Assembly: GCF_006716425.1 (NCBI RefSeq)
Contig: NZ_VFOZ01000002.1
Coordinates: forward strand, 620,001-684,000
From: Actinoallomurus bryophytorum
GTDB lineage: Bacteria; Actinomycetota; Actinomycetes; Streptosporangiales; Streptosporangiaceae
Length of the DNA stretch: 64,000 nucleotides
Direction: 5' to 3'
Shown here: positions 1-7,496 of the stretch, in pieces
Numbering within the stretch: the first letter of the stretch is position 1
Layout: each line of letters begins with the position of its first letter
Notes under the pieces: generated by a model
What the model was told of the DNA's origin: nothing
Seen by the model: only the letters and a program-made list of their open reading frames with translations
Databases searched by the model: none
Program-made: the position numbers and the translations under genes

Positions 1-4
1 GGGC

Positions 5-511
5 TCACACCCGGTCGAACGGCTCGGGATAGGCGAACATGCCACGGACCCCGGGGTCGTACGCGGACAGCGCGCGTACCTGGAAGTGCGGCCGCCACTC
101 CGGCACCGCCGGGACGATGCCGTACTCCTCGGCGAGCCGGAACCCGAACCGCTCGTAGTAGCGCGGGTCCCCGAGCAGCACGACCATCGGCTCGCCCAGC
201 GCGTCCGCCGCGCCCAGCACCGTGTGCACGAGCGCGAGTCCCACGCCGCGCCGCTGGTGGCCGGGGTGCACGCTGAGCGGCCCGAGCGCGAGCACCGGCG
301 CGGAGCCCACCCACCCGCGGCTGCACACGACATGGCCGACGACACCCGCGGCGTCCGCGACGAACGACAGGGCGGGCAGCCACGCGTCACCGGCGCGCAG
401 CTCGGTGAGCAGGCGCGCCTCGGGCACCTCCCCACCGGACCGCGCGAACGCGGCGGCGGTCACGTCGTACACGGCCGCGACGTCCCCGGCCGTCTCACGC
501 CTGATCAGCAT
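5..511 (-). CDS. GNAT-family N-acetyltransferase
   Basis: Predicted acetyl-CoA-dependent N-acetyltransferase of about 168 residues; the substrate is unknown. The sequence has the GNAT core: a first strand with LIRRET, then the acetyl-CoA pyrophosphate loop QRRGVG (Q/R-x-x-G-x-G type) after LSVHPGH, and a C-terminal YYERFGFRLA segment typical of this group. The reading frame stays open upstream to 580, but homology begins at MLIRRET, so I start at 511. It lies divergent from the methyltransferase, with about 120 bp between them that would hold both promoters. The frame closes at the left edge of the window, so the gene is complete. It resembles the YhbS-like GNAT subgroup, whose role is poorly defined. 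Confidence 0.85.
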   Translation of the reverse strand: MLIRRETAGDVAAVYDVTAAAFARSGGEVPEARLLTELRAGDAWLPALSFVADAAGVVGHVVCSRGWVGSAPVLALGPLSVHPGHQRRGVGLALVHTVLGAADALGEPMVVLLGDPRYYERFGFRLAEEYGIVPAVPEWRPHFQVRALSAYDPGVRGMFAYPEPFDRV

Positions 512-629
512 GGCCCCACGCTGCCGAACCGGCGCCGCACGCGTCAACGCGTTATCTGGGATTCCAATATTTGAGACCAACTATCCCAATCTACGAGACG
601 CAGGTAAGGTGATCACGAAAGGCAGGGTG

Positions 630-1379
630 ATGATGATGCTCCGAGAATGGGACGCCGAGACGTACGACTCTCTCCCGTTGCCGCACCTCCGCTGGGGAGC
701 GCGGACGCTCGAACGCTTCTCCTTCGCCGGCGACGAGACCGTGCTGGAGGCGGGCTGCGGCACCGGCCGCGACACCGAGGCGCTGCTCGGGGTGCTCCCC
801 CGCGGCCGTGTCATCGCGGTCGACGGATCGGCCCGCATGCTGGAACGCCTGCGCACACGGCTCGCGGGCCGGCTCGACCGGGTGGAGGCGATCCAGGCCG
901 ACCTCACCGCGCCGCTGCCGCTCACCGAGAAGGCCGACGCGGCGTTCAGCGTGGCGACGTTCCACTGGATCCGCGACCACGACGCGCTGTTCGCGAACAT
1001 CGCCGGCGCGCTACGGCCCGGAGCACGGTTCGCGGCCGACTGCGGAGGAAAGGGCAACGTGGCCGCCGTGCAGGCGGCGATCGACGACGTCCTCGGCGAA
1101 CGGACCGACACCTGGAGTTTCGCCGGGGCCGAGGAGACCGGTGAGCGGCTCGAACGCGCCGGGTTCACCGACGTCGAGGTGGCCCTGGTGCCCGACCCCG
1201 CCCGGCTGGAGCCCGGTGCGCAGTTCCACAGCTTCCTGGCGACCGTGGTGCTCGGCGCCCATCTGGACCGGATGCCGCCCGCCGAGCACGAGGAGTTCGT
1301 GACGGCGGTGGCGGACCGGCTCTCCGAGCCGGTCGTGGACTACGTGCGGCTGGTCTTCTCGGCGCGGCGAGCCGGCTGA
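630..1379 (+). CDS. class I SAM-dependent methyltransferase
   Basis: Predicted S-adenosylmethionine-dependent methyltransferase of 249 residues. Motif I, VLEAGCGTGRDTEALL, lies near residue 40, followed by the acidic motif II VIAVDGSARML and motif IV FSVATFHWI, close to the TrmB/trans-aconitate methyltransferase-like arrangement. The region starting LREWDAETYDSLPLPHLRWG is typical of small-molecule methyltransferases with this N-terminus. Three ATGs occur in a row at 630-638, preceded by a GGCAGG ribosome site at about 621; an upstream open extension in the same frame is antisense to the GNAT gene and is not coding. The substrate cannot be told. The gene is convergent with the TPR gene and only 12 bp away. 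Confidence 0.85.
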   Translation: MMMLREWDAETYDSLPLPHLRWGARTLERFSFAGDETVLEAGCGTGRDTEALLGVLPRGRVIAVDGSARMLERLRTRLAGRLDRVEAIQADLTAPLPLTEKADAAFSVATFHWIRDHDALFANIAGALRPGARFAADCGGKGNVAAVQAAIDDVLGERTDTWSFAGAEETGERLERAGFTDVEVALVPDPARLEPGAQFHSFLATVVLGAHLDRMPPAEHEEFVTAVADRLSEPVVDYVRLVFSARRAG

Positions 1380-1391
1380 CGGCCGCGCCGC

Positions 1392-1892
1392 TCACTGCGC
1401 CGGATCGGGCTCGATCAGCAGCCGCGCGTAGTTGGCCATCGAGCGCTGGTATCGCGGCAGGTGCCGCGCGAGCGCGCCGACGGCGAGCGAGACGGCCTCG
1501 CGCTCGCGTCCCACATCGGTCAGCGCCAGGGCGAGCGTGGCGCGTACGGCGTCGTCCAGGTGGTCCGACCCGGCGTCCAGCTCGGCGGTGAGCAGCGCGA
1601 CGCTCTCCTCCGGCCGGCCGAGGTTACGCAGCGAGCTGGACATCTGGATCACCGCGCGGCGCCGGTTCTCGCCCGTCAGCCCGGCCTCCAGTGCCTCCCG
1701 GTACAGCGGCACCGCGCGATCCGAATGGCCGGTCGAGTCGAGCGAGCACGCGCGCTCGAAGGCCGCCCGTGCACTGCCCGGCGGCAGCTCGGCGGCGAGT
1801 CCGTCGATCAGCGCCAGGAACTCCGGCTCACTCCGCTCGTCGATCGACGCCCACGCGTCGGCCACCCGCCGTTCCCAGTCCGCATCGCTCAT
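1392..1892 (-). CDS. tetratricopeptide-repeat protein (TPR_5-like)
   Basis: Small protein of about 166 residues built from helical repeats (for example DRAVPLYREALEAGL and EESVALLTAELDAG), matching the short single-domain 'tetratrico peptide repeat' family found as stand-alone proteins in actinobacteria. No catalytic motif is visible. I start at MSDADWERRV (1892); the frame is open to 1931 but those residues do not look like the family. It lies 43 bp downstream of sthA on the same strand and may be cotranscribed. Function unknown; protein-protein interaction is the usual role of the fold. Confidence 0.7.
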   Translation of the reverse strand: MSDADWERRVADAWASIDERSEPEFLALIDGLAAELPPGSARAAFERACSLDSTGHSDRAVPLYREALEAGLTGENRRRAVIQMSSSLRNLGRPEESVALLTAELDAGSDHLDDAVRATLALALTDVGREREAVSLAVGALARHLPRYQRSMANYARLLIEPDPAQ

Positions 1893-1935
1893 CGGCCCAG
1901 CCTCACACATGCCCCGGTCCGTCATGATCACCGGG

Positions 1936-3357
1936 TCAGTCCGAGAGCTGGGCCACCTGGCGCATCTTGTTGATCGTGTCGAGGGCCGCGACCTTGTAGG
2001 ACTCGGCGAGCGTCGGATAGTTGAACACCGCGTCGACCAGGTAGTCGATCGTGCCGCCGCAGCCCATCACGGTCTGGCCGATGTGCACGAGCTCGGTCGC
2101 GCCGGTGCCGAAGACGTGCACCCCCAGCAGGCGGCGGTCCTCGGGTGAGACGAGCAGCTTCAGCATCCCGTACGAGTCGCCGATGATCTGGCCACGGGCG
2201 AGTTCGCGATAGCGGGAGATGCCGACCTCGAACGGGATGCGCTCGGCGGTCAGCTGGTCCTCCGTACGGCCGACGAAGCTGATCTCGGGGATCGTGTAGA
2301 TGCCGATCGGCTGGAGTTCGTGCATCTCACGTGCCGGCTCGCCACACGCGTGGTGCCCGGCCAGCCGGCCCTGTTCCATCGAGGTCGCGGCCAGTGCGGG
2401 GAAGCCGATGACGTCGCCGACCGCGTAGATGTGGGGGACGGCGGTACGGAAGTACTCATCGACCTGGATGCGCCCGCGCGCGTCGGCGCTGAGGCCCGCC
2501 TGGGCCAGGTCGAGGGCCGTGGTGGCGCCCTGGCGGCCGGCCGAGTACATCACCGTGTCCGCCGGGATCTTCTTGCCGCTCTCCAGGATCGTCATGGCGC
2601 CGGACCTGGATCCGCCGAAGGACCTGCGCTCGACCGCGGCGACGGTCTCACCGAAGCGGAACGTCACCGCCAGGTCCCGCAGGTGGTACTTCAGCGCCTC
2701 GACGATCTCCAGGTCACAGAACTCCAGCATCCGCTCGCGGCGTTCGACCACCGTCACCTTGGTGCCGACCGCGGCGAACATCGAGGCGTACTCGATGCCG
2801 ATGACCCCGGCCCCGACGACGACCATCGTCTGCGGCAGATGGTCGAGGCTGATGATGCCGTCCGAGTCGATGATGGTGGTCTCGTCGAACTCCACCGTGT
2901 CCGGTCGCGCCGGTGACGTGCCCGTGGCGATGATGATCTTGTCGGCGCTGAACTTGTTCTCGCGGCCCGTCAGCGGGTCGCTGACCTCGATGGTGTGCGG
3001 GTCGGTGAAGCGCCCGGTGCCATCGAGCACGGCCACGTGGTTGCGGGACAGCTGGCTGCGGATGACGTCGATCTCCCGGCCCACGACGTGCTGCGTGCGG
3101 GCCGCCAGGTCGGCGACGGTGATGTCCTCCTTGACGCGGTAGCTCTGGCCGTACAGCTCGCGCTGGTTCAGGCCGGTCAGGTAGAGCACCGCCTCGCGCA
3201 GCGTCTTGGACGGGATGGTGCCCGTGTTGATGCACACCCCGCCGATCATGTTCCGGCGCTCCACGATCGCGACGCGGCGGCCGAGCTTGGCCGCGGCGAT
3301 CGCCGCTTTCTGTCCGCCTGGCCCGGAACCCAGGACAAGTACGTCGAAGTCGTGCAC
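1936..3357 (-). CDS. sthA: soluble (Si-specific) NAD(P)+ transhydrogenase
   Basis: Flavoprotein that moves reducing equivalents between NADPH and NAD+ in the cytoplasm, about 473 residues. It has the FAD dinucleotide fold at the N-terminus ([14 protein letters not shown]), the segment [14 protein letters not shown] in which the second redox cysteine of dihydrolipoamide dehydrogenases is replaced by Thr, a second Rossmann motif ([16 protein letters not shown]) and the C-terminal dimerisation domain. Loss of the CxxxxC disulfide is the hallmark of SthA against LpdA. I start at GTG 3357 (residues [11 protein letters not shown]); the longer open frame to 3522 overlaps the anti-sigma gene and is unlikely. 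It lies 52 bp downstream of the anti-sigma gene. Confidence 0.92.
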   Translation of the reverse strand: MHDFDVLVLGSGPGGQKAAIAAAKLGRRVAIVERRNMIGGVCINTGTIPSKTLREAVLYLTGLNQRELYGQSYRVKEDITVADLAARTQHVVGREIDVIRSQLSRNHVAVLDGTGRFTDPHTIEVSDPLTGRENKFSADKIIIATGTSPARPDTVEFDETTIIDSDGIISLDHLPQTMVVVGAGVIGIEYASMFAAVGTKVTVVERRERMLEFCDLEIVEALKYHLRDLAVTFRFGETVAAVERRSFGGSRSGAMTILESGKKIPADTVMYSAGRQGATTALDLAQAGLSADARGRIQVDEYFRTAVPHIYAVGDVIGFPALAATSMEQGRLAGHHACGEPAREMHELQPIGIYTIPEISFVGRTEDQLTAERIPFEVGISRYRELARGQIIGDSYGMLKLLVSPEDRRLLGVHVFGTGATELVHIGQTVMGCGGTIDYLVDAVFNYPTLAESYKVAALDTINKMRQVAQLSD

Positions 3358-3409
3358 AGCCCCAGTCTGGCGGGCCCGGGCCGCGTGATCCAGAGCCCGG
3401 GGCCCCGGA

Positions 3410-4132
3410 TCAGACGGGAATCGTGAGAAGAGTCGCGCCGCTCTGGTCCCGTACCTCGAAACGCCGCAGGTCCGAGCGCTGGAGGGACGTGCCGCCGTGC
3501 ACCTGGAGATGGTCCGGCGCACCGGGCTCGCCGTACCCCGTAGGAGGAACGGCCCATTCGGTCATGACGTGCGCCGCGCCCGACTTGGAGATGGCGACCA
3601 GCCGGCAGGTCAGCGGGCCCTTGACGTGGGTGAGGTCCAGGGCGGTGTGCGTGCCCCAGCCCTTGTGCTCCATCGCGACGATCCCCGCGACGCCCGTCCT
3701 CGCGTCCGTGGCCCGGCGGGTCTCGCCCCAGGCCAGCAGGTCGGCCGGGACGTGCCCGTGGCCGGACCGCGACCCACGGTCCGCGACCGTGGCGCCGACG
3801 ACGGCTCCCCCGGCGAGCAGCGCGATCCCGGCCGCGAGCCCGATGACGGCCGTGCCGCGGCGCTGGCGCCGCTTGGCGGTCCTGCGGCGGCGGAGCAGGT
3901 CGCCGACGTCGCCGGTACCCCGCGCGGGCGGCGGATCGTCCGCGCCGGGCTCGACCGGGTCCAGGGCGGTGAGCAGCTCGCGCATGCCCGAGAAGTCCGC
4001 CAGCTCCTCCATGCACCGGTCGCAGCCGGCGAGGTGGGCCTCGAAGGCCCGCTGGTCGTCGGCCTCGAGGAGCCCGAGCGCGTAGGCGCCGACGTCGGTG
4101 TGCTCGACCTCCCCGCCGATGTGCTCCGTCAC
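3410..4132 (-). CDS. zinc-finger anti-sigma factor
   Basis: Membrane-anchored anti-sigma factor of 240 residues. The N-terminus carries a ZAS-type zinc-binding motif (H at about residue 33, then C-x2-C in AHLAGCDRC). One membrane segment lies near residues 95-115 ([20 protein letters not shown]), followed by an extracytoplasmic domain of about 120 residues resembling the RskA-type sensor domain. The GTG start at 4132 overlaps the sigma-factor stop (GTGA), so the two are translationally coupled. It should hold the partner sigma factor inactive until an extracytoplasmic signal frees it. The inducing signal is unknown. Confidence 0.87.
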   Translation of the reverse strand: MTEHIGGEVEHTDVGAYALGLLEADDQRAFEAHLAGCDRCMEELADFSGMRELLTALDPVEPGADDPPPARGTGDVGDLLRRRRTAKRRQRRGTAVIGLAAGIALLAGGAVVGATVADRGSRSGHGHVPADLLAWGETRRATDARTGVAGIVAMEHKGWGTHTALDLTHVKGPLTCRLVAISKSGAAHVMTEWAVPPTGYGEPGAPDHLQVHGGTSLQRSDLRRFEVRDQSGATLLTIPV

Positions 4133-4707
4133 GTCGTCACCCCCTTCTCCTCCAGTACGACGCGCAGGGCCCGGATGGCGTAGTAGACCCGTGACTTGAC
4201 CGTGCCGACCGGGATGCCCAGGACCTCCGCCGCCTCGTTCACCGTGCGGTCGCGCAGGATCGTCTCGTTGAGGACCTCGCGGTGCGCCGGGGTCAGCGCC
4301 CTCAGCGCCTCGGTCACCACCACGGTGCGCAGGAGCTCGTCCATTCCGTCCGCACTCTGCAACGTCTCCAGCGCGCCTTCGCCGGCCTCGGGCGGCCGGG
4401 CGCCCTTGCGCCGCCGATCATCGATTACGATACGACGGGCGACCGTGGCGAGCCAGGGCAGGAGACTTTCGGCATCGGGATCCAGCTGGTCGATGCTGCG
4501 CCAGGCGCGGATCATCGTCTCCTGAACGACGTCCTCGGCCCACTGGCGGTCGCCTCCGGTCTGGCGCGCGACGAGGGACAGCAACGGCCGGTGGTATTCA
4601 CGGTAGAGCTCGGCGATGGCCAGCTCGTCGTCGGTGTCCGTGACAGGACGCAGGCTCGTGACCAAGCCGCGCTTCTTCGTCTTGCCGCGGAATCCCGGAA
4701 ATGCCAT
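4129..4707 (-). CDS. ECF RNA polymerase sigma factor
   Basis: Extracytoplasmic-function sigma factor of 192 residues. Region 2 is seen as LYREYHRPLLSLVARQTGG followed by AEDVVQETMIRAWRS, and region 4 as LTPAHREVLNETILRDRTV then AAEVLGIPVGTVKSRVYYA, a clear helix-turn-helix. The start at MAFPGFRGK (4707) is chosen because the longer frame to 5007 contains no family sequence. It is coupled to the downstream anti-sigma gene. The pair resembles SigK/SigL-RskA-type modules controlling envelope or redox responses; neighbouring sthA might be a target, which is only a guess from position. Confidence 0.9.
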   Translation of the reverse strand: MAFPGFRGKTKKRGLVTSLRPVTDTDDELAIAELYREYHRPLLSLVARQTGGDRQWAEDVVQETMIRAWRSIDQLDPDAESLLPWLATVARRIVIDDRRRKGARPPEAGEGALETLQSADGMDELLRTVVVTEALRALTPAHREVLNETILRDRTVNEAAEVLGIPVGTVKSRVYYAIRALRVVLEEKGVTT

Positions 4708-4948
4708 GGCGGGGGTTCTCCGGAAAGTGGGAAGGGAATCGCCCAACCTTAGAGCTGGCTGAGTGTCCGCGCCAAACGCCGGCAGCCGTCCCCAGGTCCC
4801 GCGCATCCGCGCCGTCACACGGGCCCGTGTACGTCCCCGTGCCTGGTGAGCGTCACCTGCGGGAACGCGCGGCGACCGCGGACGGTTCGGCGACGGCGGT
4901 GGTCCACGATCCGCGGGGCCGGGTTTTCGGTCTCTTCGATCTCCCGGC

Positions 4949-5620
4949 TCACAGGACCTTGCGCAGCCACTGCTCCACGCCGGCGATGTGCACGGTGGCC
5001 AGCGCACGGGCGATCTCGGCCTGCCGGCCGGCCAGCGCGTCGAGGATCGCGTGGTGCTCGTCCAGCGTGCGTTTCAGCGCGCCCTCCTGGGTGAGCCCGC
5101 GCCAGACCCGCGCCCGTATGGTCGGCCCGCAGAGGGTGTCGACCAGGGAGTACAGCACCGAGTTTCCGGCGGCCTCGGCGATGCGGCGGTGGAACTCCAG
5201 GTCGTTCTCGACCAGATCCTCCACGGACGACTCGTCGGTGACCTTGGCGAGGTGGTCGCGTAGCGCCTCCACGGTCTCGAGGCTGATCTGGTGCGCCGCG
5301 AGCGCCGTCGCGGCCGGCTCCAGGATCCGCCGTACCTCGAAGAACTCCAGCACCGTCGTGTCATGGTGCAGGTCGACGATGAAGCTCAGCCCGTCGAGCA
5401 GGGCCTTGGGCTCCAGGCTGGTGACGTAGGTGCCGTCCCCCTGGCGTACGTCGAGGATCCGGACCAGCGACAGCGCGCGTACGGCCTCGCGGAGGGAGTT
5501 GCGCGACAGGCCCAGCTGGGCCGCGAGGTCCGCCTCCTTCGGGAGGCGGTCGCCGGGGCGCAGCTCACCCGAAACGATCATCCCTTTGATCTTCTCGATC
5601 GCCTCGTCAGTGATCGGCAT
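4949..5620 (-). CDS. FadR/GntR-family transcriptional regulator (FCD domain)
   Basis: DNA-binding regulator of 223 residues with an N-terminal winged helix ([26 protein letters not shown], then [23 protein letters not shown]) and an all-helical FCD ligand domain in which D/H residues typical of metal-binding FCD proteins appear ([16 protein letters not shown] and [10 protein letters not shown]). Such proteins usually repress catabolic genes and respond to a carboxylic acid. No catabolic genes are adjacent: it faces the sigma gene downstream and its promoter side abuts the 15-bp tandem repeat, which begins about 60 bp upstream of the start codon. Target and ligand unknown. Confidence 0.88.
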   Translation of the reverse strand: MPITDEAIEKIKGMIVSGELRPGDRLPKEADLAAQLGLSRNSLREAVRALSLVRILDVRQGDGTYVTSLEPKALLDGLSFIVDLHHDTTVLEFFEVRRILEPAATALAAHQISLETVEALRDHLAKVTDESSVEDLVENDLEFHRRIAEAAGNSVLYSLVDTLCGPTIRARVWRGLTQEGALKRTLDEHHAILDALAGRQAEIARALATVHIAGVEQWLRKVL

Positions 5621-5680
5621 GCGCGCTCTCCCCTACCCGGCTCCTCAGGTGAACGCCCCAGGGCCTGTCTCGAAGTCCTC

Positions 5681-6080
5681 CGTCTGGAGCCGCCCCGTCT
5701 GGAGCCGCCCCGTCTGGAGCCGCCCCGTCTGGAGCCGCCCCGTCTGGAGCCGCCCCGTCTGGAGCCGCCCCGTCTGGAGCCGCCCCGTCTGGAGCCGCCC
5801 CGTCTGGAGCCGCCCCGTCTGGAGCCGCCCCGTCTGGAGCCGCCCCGTCTGGAGCCGCCCCGTCTGGAGCCGCCCCGTCTGGAGCCGCCCCGTCTGGAGC
5901 CGCCCCGTCTGGAGCCGCCCCGTCTGGAGCCGCCCCGTCTGGAGCCGCCCCGTCTGGAGCCGCCCCGTCTGGAGCCGCCCCGTCTGGAGCCGCCCCGTCT
6001 GGAGCCGCCCCGTCTGGAGCCGCCCCGTCTGGAGCCGCCCCGTCTGGAGCCGCCCCGTCTGGAGCCGCCCCGTCTGGAGC
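5681..6080. repeat. perfect 15-bp tandem repeat, 26 copies plus a partial
   Basis: The unit CGTCTGGAGCCGCCC repeats without a single mismatch from 5681 to 6070 and ends in a 10-bp partial copy. Because 15 is a multiple of three and the unit has no stop, every frame is open through it, giving artificial pentapeptide polymers (for example LEPPR, WSRPV, DGAAP, GGSRR). It lies between the FadR-type regulator and the chitinase gene, both reading away from it. It looks like a minisatellite rather than a gene. Confidence 0.97.
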
Positions 6081-6163
6081 CCACCCGCCCGGGGGTGCCA
6101 TCCCACTCTCATTGTCCAGCGAGAACAGCGGCGCGCGGAAGTAGAGCGGGGTTCTGTGGATAA

Positions 6164-6203
6164 CGCCGCCCAAGCGCCGCCCAAGCGCCGCCCCAGGCGG
6201 CGC
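6164..6203. repeat. short GC-rich direct repeats ending in a hairpin
   Basis: Two perfect 11-bp copies of CGCCGCCCAAG (6164-6185) and a variant third copy whose CGCCGCC arm pairs with GGCGGCG across a 3-base loop (6186-6202). It may act as a transcription barrier between the tandem repeat and the chitinase promoter. The rest of 6081-6333 shows no convincing gene. Confidence 0.5.
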
Positions 6204-6333
6204 CATGTGGCAACAGCATGACTATGAGACGGACCCTGGACCGTTCCGCCTCGCCCAGGATCCCATGTGGCACGGCCCGGCCACGCCTTGACCACTCTTG
6301 ACTCCGGCGTAAAGACGTGGTTCGGTTACCGCT

Positions 6334-6354
6334 GGTTAAGAAAGTTTCCTAACC
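6334..6354. promoter_or_regulatory. 21-bp inverted repeat, candidate repressor operator
   Basis: Half sites GGTTAAGAAA and TTTCCTAACC flank a central G, with one mismatch between the arms. It lies 73 bp upstream of the chitinase start. From memory, palindromes of this GAAA/TTTC type occur upstream of actinomycete chitosanase and other secreted glycosidase genes and are bound by ROK-family repressors such as CsnR; no such regulator is in this window. Confidence 0.5.
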
Positions 6355-6426
6355 GAAGACCCGCACTCGGACAGGCCGGACGAGAGCGCGTCGGGGGCCG
6401 CGCACGACCGGCGGAAGGGAACGCCC

Positions 6427-7404
6427 ATGCCCGCACGTTCACGAACCCTGCTCGCCGTGGCGACGATGGCGCTGGCCGCCGCCCAGGTGGCGCTCGCCAC
6501 GCCCAGTCAGGCCGCCTCGCCCGGCGTCGCCGTGGCACCGTACGAGTACCTCGGCTGGGGCAGCCCGCAATCGCCCACGTCGGTGATGTCGGCGACCGGC
6601 GTGAAGTGGCTGACACTGGCCTTCATGCTGTCGGACGGCGGCTGCAACCCCAAGTGGGACGGGAGCCGGGCGCTGACCGGCGGCTCCGACCAGTCGGCCA
6701 TCAACGCGATCCGCTCCGCGGGCGGCGACGTCGTCGTCTCCTTCGGCGGCTGGAGCGGCAACAAGCTCGGCGAGCACTGCACGAGCGCGTCCGCCCTGGC
6801 CGGGGCCTACCAGAAGGTGATCGACGCCTACAAGCTCAAGGCGATCGACATCGACATCGAGGCCACCGAGATGTCCAATGCCACCGTCCGGCAGCGCGTC
6901 ATCGACGCGCTGAAGACCGTCAAGTCCAACAACTCCGGGATCAAGACCTACATCACCATGGGCACGACGCCCAGCGGCCCCGACTCGGACGGCACCGACC
7001 TGATCAACAAGGGTGCCGCCGCCGGGCTCGCCAACGACGGCTGGGTGATCATGCCGTTCGACCTGGGCGGCCACAGCGGTTCGATGGGCAGCGTCAGCAC
7101 GACCGCCGCGGACGGGCTGAAGAACGCGGTGAAGAACTCCTACCACTACACCGACTCGGTCGCCTACACCCACATCGGCATCTCGTCGATGAACGGCAAG
7201 ACCGATGAGTCCGACGAGACCGTCACCACGGGCGACTTCAACACGATCCTGTCCTATGCCCAGTCGCACCACCTGGCCCGGCTCACCTTCTGGTCGGTCA
7301 ACCGGGACCGCCAGTGCGCCTCGGGCGGCGCGAGCGACTCGTGCAGCGGAGTCTCCCAGTCGGCCTACGCGTACACGAAGATCTTCGCCCAGTACACCGG
7401 CTGA
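6427..7404 (+). CDS. secreted GH18 chitinase-like glycosidase
   Basis: Exported glycoside hydrolase of 325 residues. Residues 1-30 form a signal peptide (PARSRTLLAVATMALAAAQ, cleavage near SQAA). The (beta/alpha)8 barrel carries the GH18 signatures VVVSFGGWSG (SxGG) and IDIDIEATE, in which Glu145 is the expected acid/base. The first Asp of the usual DGxDxDxE is replaced (AIDIDIE), as in a subgroup of actinobacterial bacterial-type chitinases. There is no carbohydrate-binding module. A GGAAGGGA ribosome site precedes ATG 6427. It is followed by a GH3 beta-glucosidase gene, so the pair could take polysaccharide down to sugar. Substrate (chitin or a related N-acetylglucosamine polymer) is inferred. 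Confidence 0.87.
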   Translation: MPARSRTLLAVATMALAAAQVALATPSQAASPGVAVAPYEYLGWGSPQSPTSVMSATGVKWLTLAFMLSDGGCNPKWDGSRALTGGSDQSAINAIRSAGGDVVVSFGGWSGNKLGEHCTSASALAGAYQKVIDAYKLKAIDIDIEATEMSNATVRQRVIDALKTVKSNNSGIKTYITMGTTPSGPDSDGTDLINKGAAAGLANDGWVIMPFDLGGHSGSMGSVSTTAADGLKNAVKNSYHYTDSVAYTHIGISSMNGKTDESDETVTTGDFNTILSYAQSHHLARLTFWSVNRDRQCASGGASDSCSGVSQSAYAYTKIFAQYTG

Positions 7405-7439
7405 CCGGCCCCGCACCCGCGCGATCCCTGAGGAGGATC

Positions 7440-7496
7440 ATGTACACCGTCTCGAATCCGCCCGGGATCGTGCCGGGGCGGGGGGCCGCCGTATGA
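7440..7496 (+). CDS. 18-codon leader ORF coupled to the GH3 gene
   Basis: A tiny frame, MYTVSNPPGIVPGRGAAV, follows a near-consensus AGGAGG (7431-7436) and its TGA overlaps the ATG of the GH3 gene (ATGA at 7493-7496). The GH3 start has no good ribosome site of its own, so translation of this leader may drive it by coupling. Whether the peptide itself matters is unknown. Confidence 0.45.
   Translation: MYTVSNPPGIVPGRGAAV

Noticed and set aside
222-629. Extension of the methyltransferase to 222
   Set aside because: It is antisense to the GNAT gene; the methyltransferase begins at the triple ATG after GGCAGG.
5681-6080. Could the repeat be a CRISPR array?
   Set aside because: There are no spacers: the units are contiguous and identical.
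5607-6206. Long open frames across the 15-bp repeat (polymers of DGAAP, GGSRR, LEPPR and others)
   Set aside because: The frames are open because the unit length is a multiple of three and lacks stops; all six frames are open through the repeat, none has a start with a ribosome site and family sequence.
7205-7492. Upstream extension of the GH3 gene to 7205
   Set aside because: It overlaps the GH18 gene in another frame and has no start near the signal peptide.
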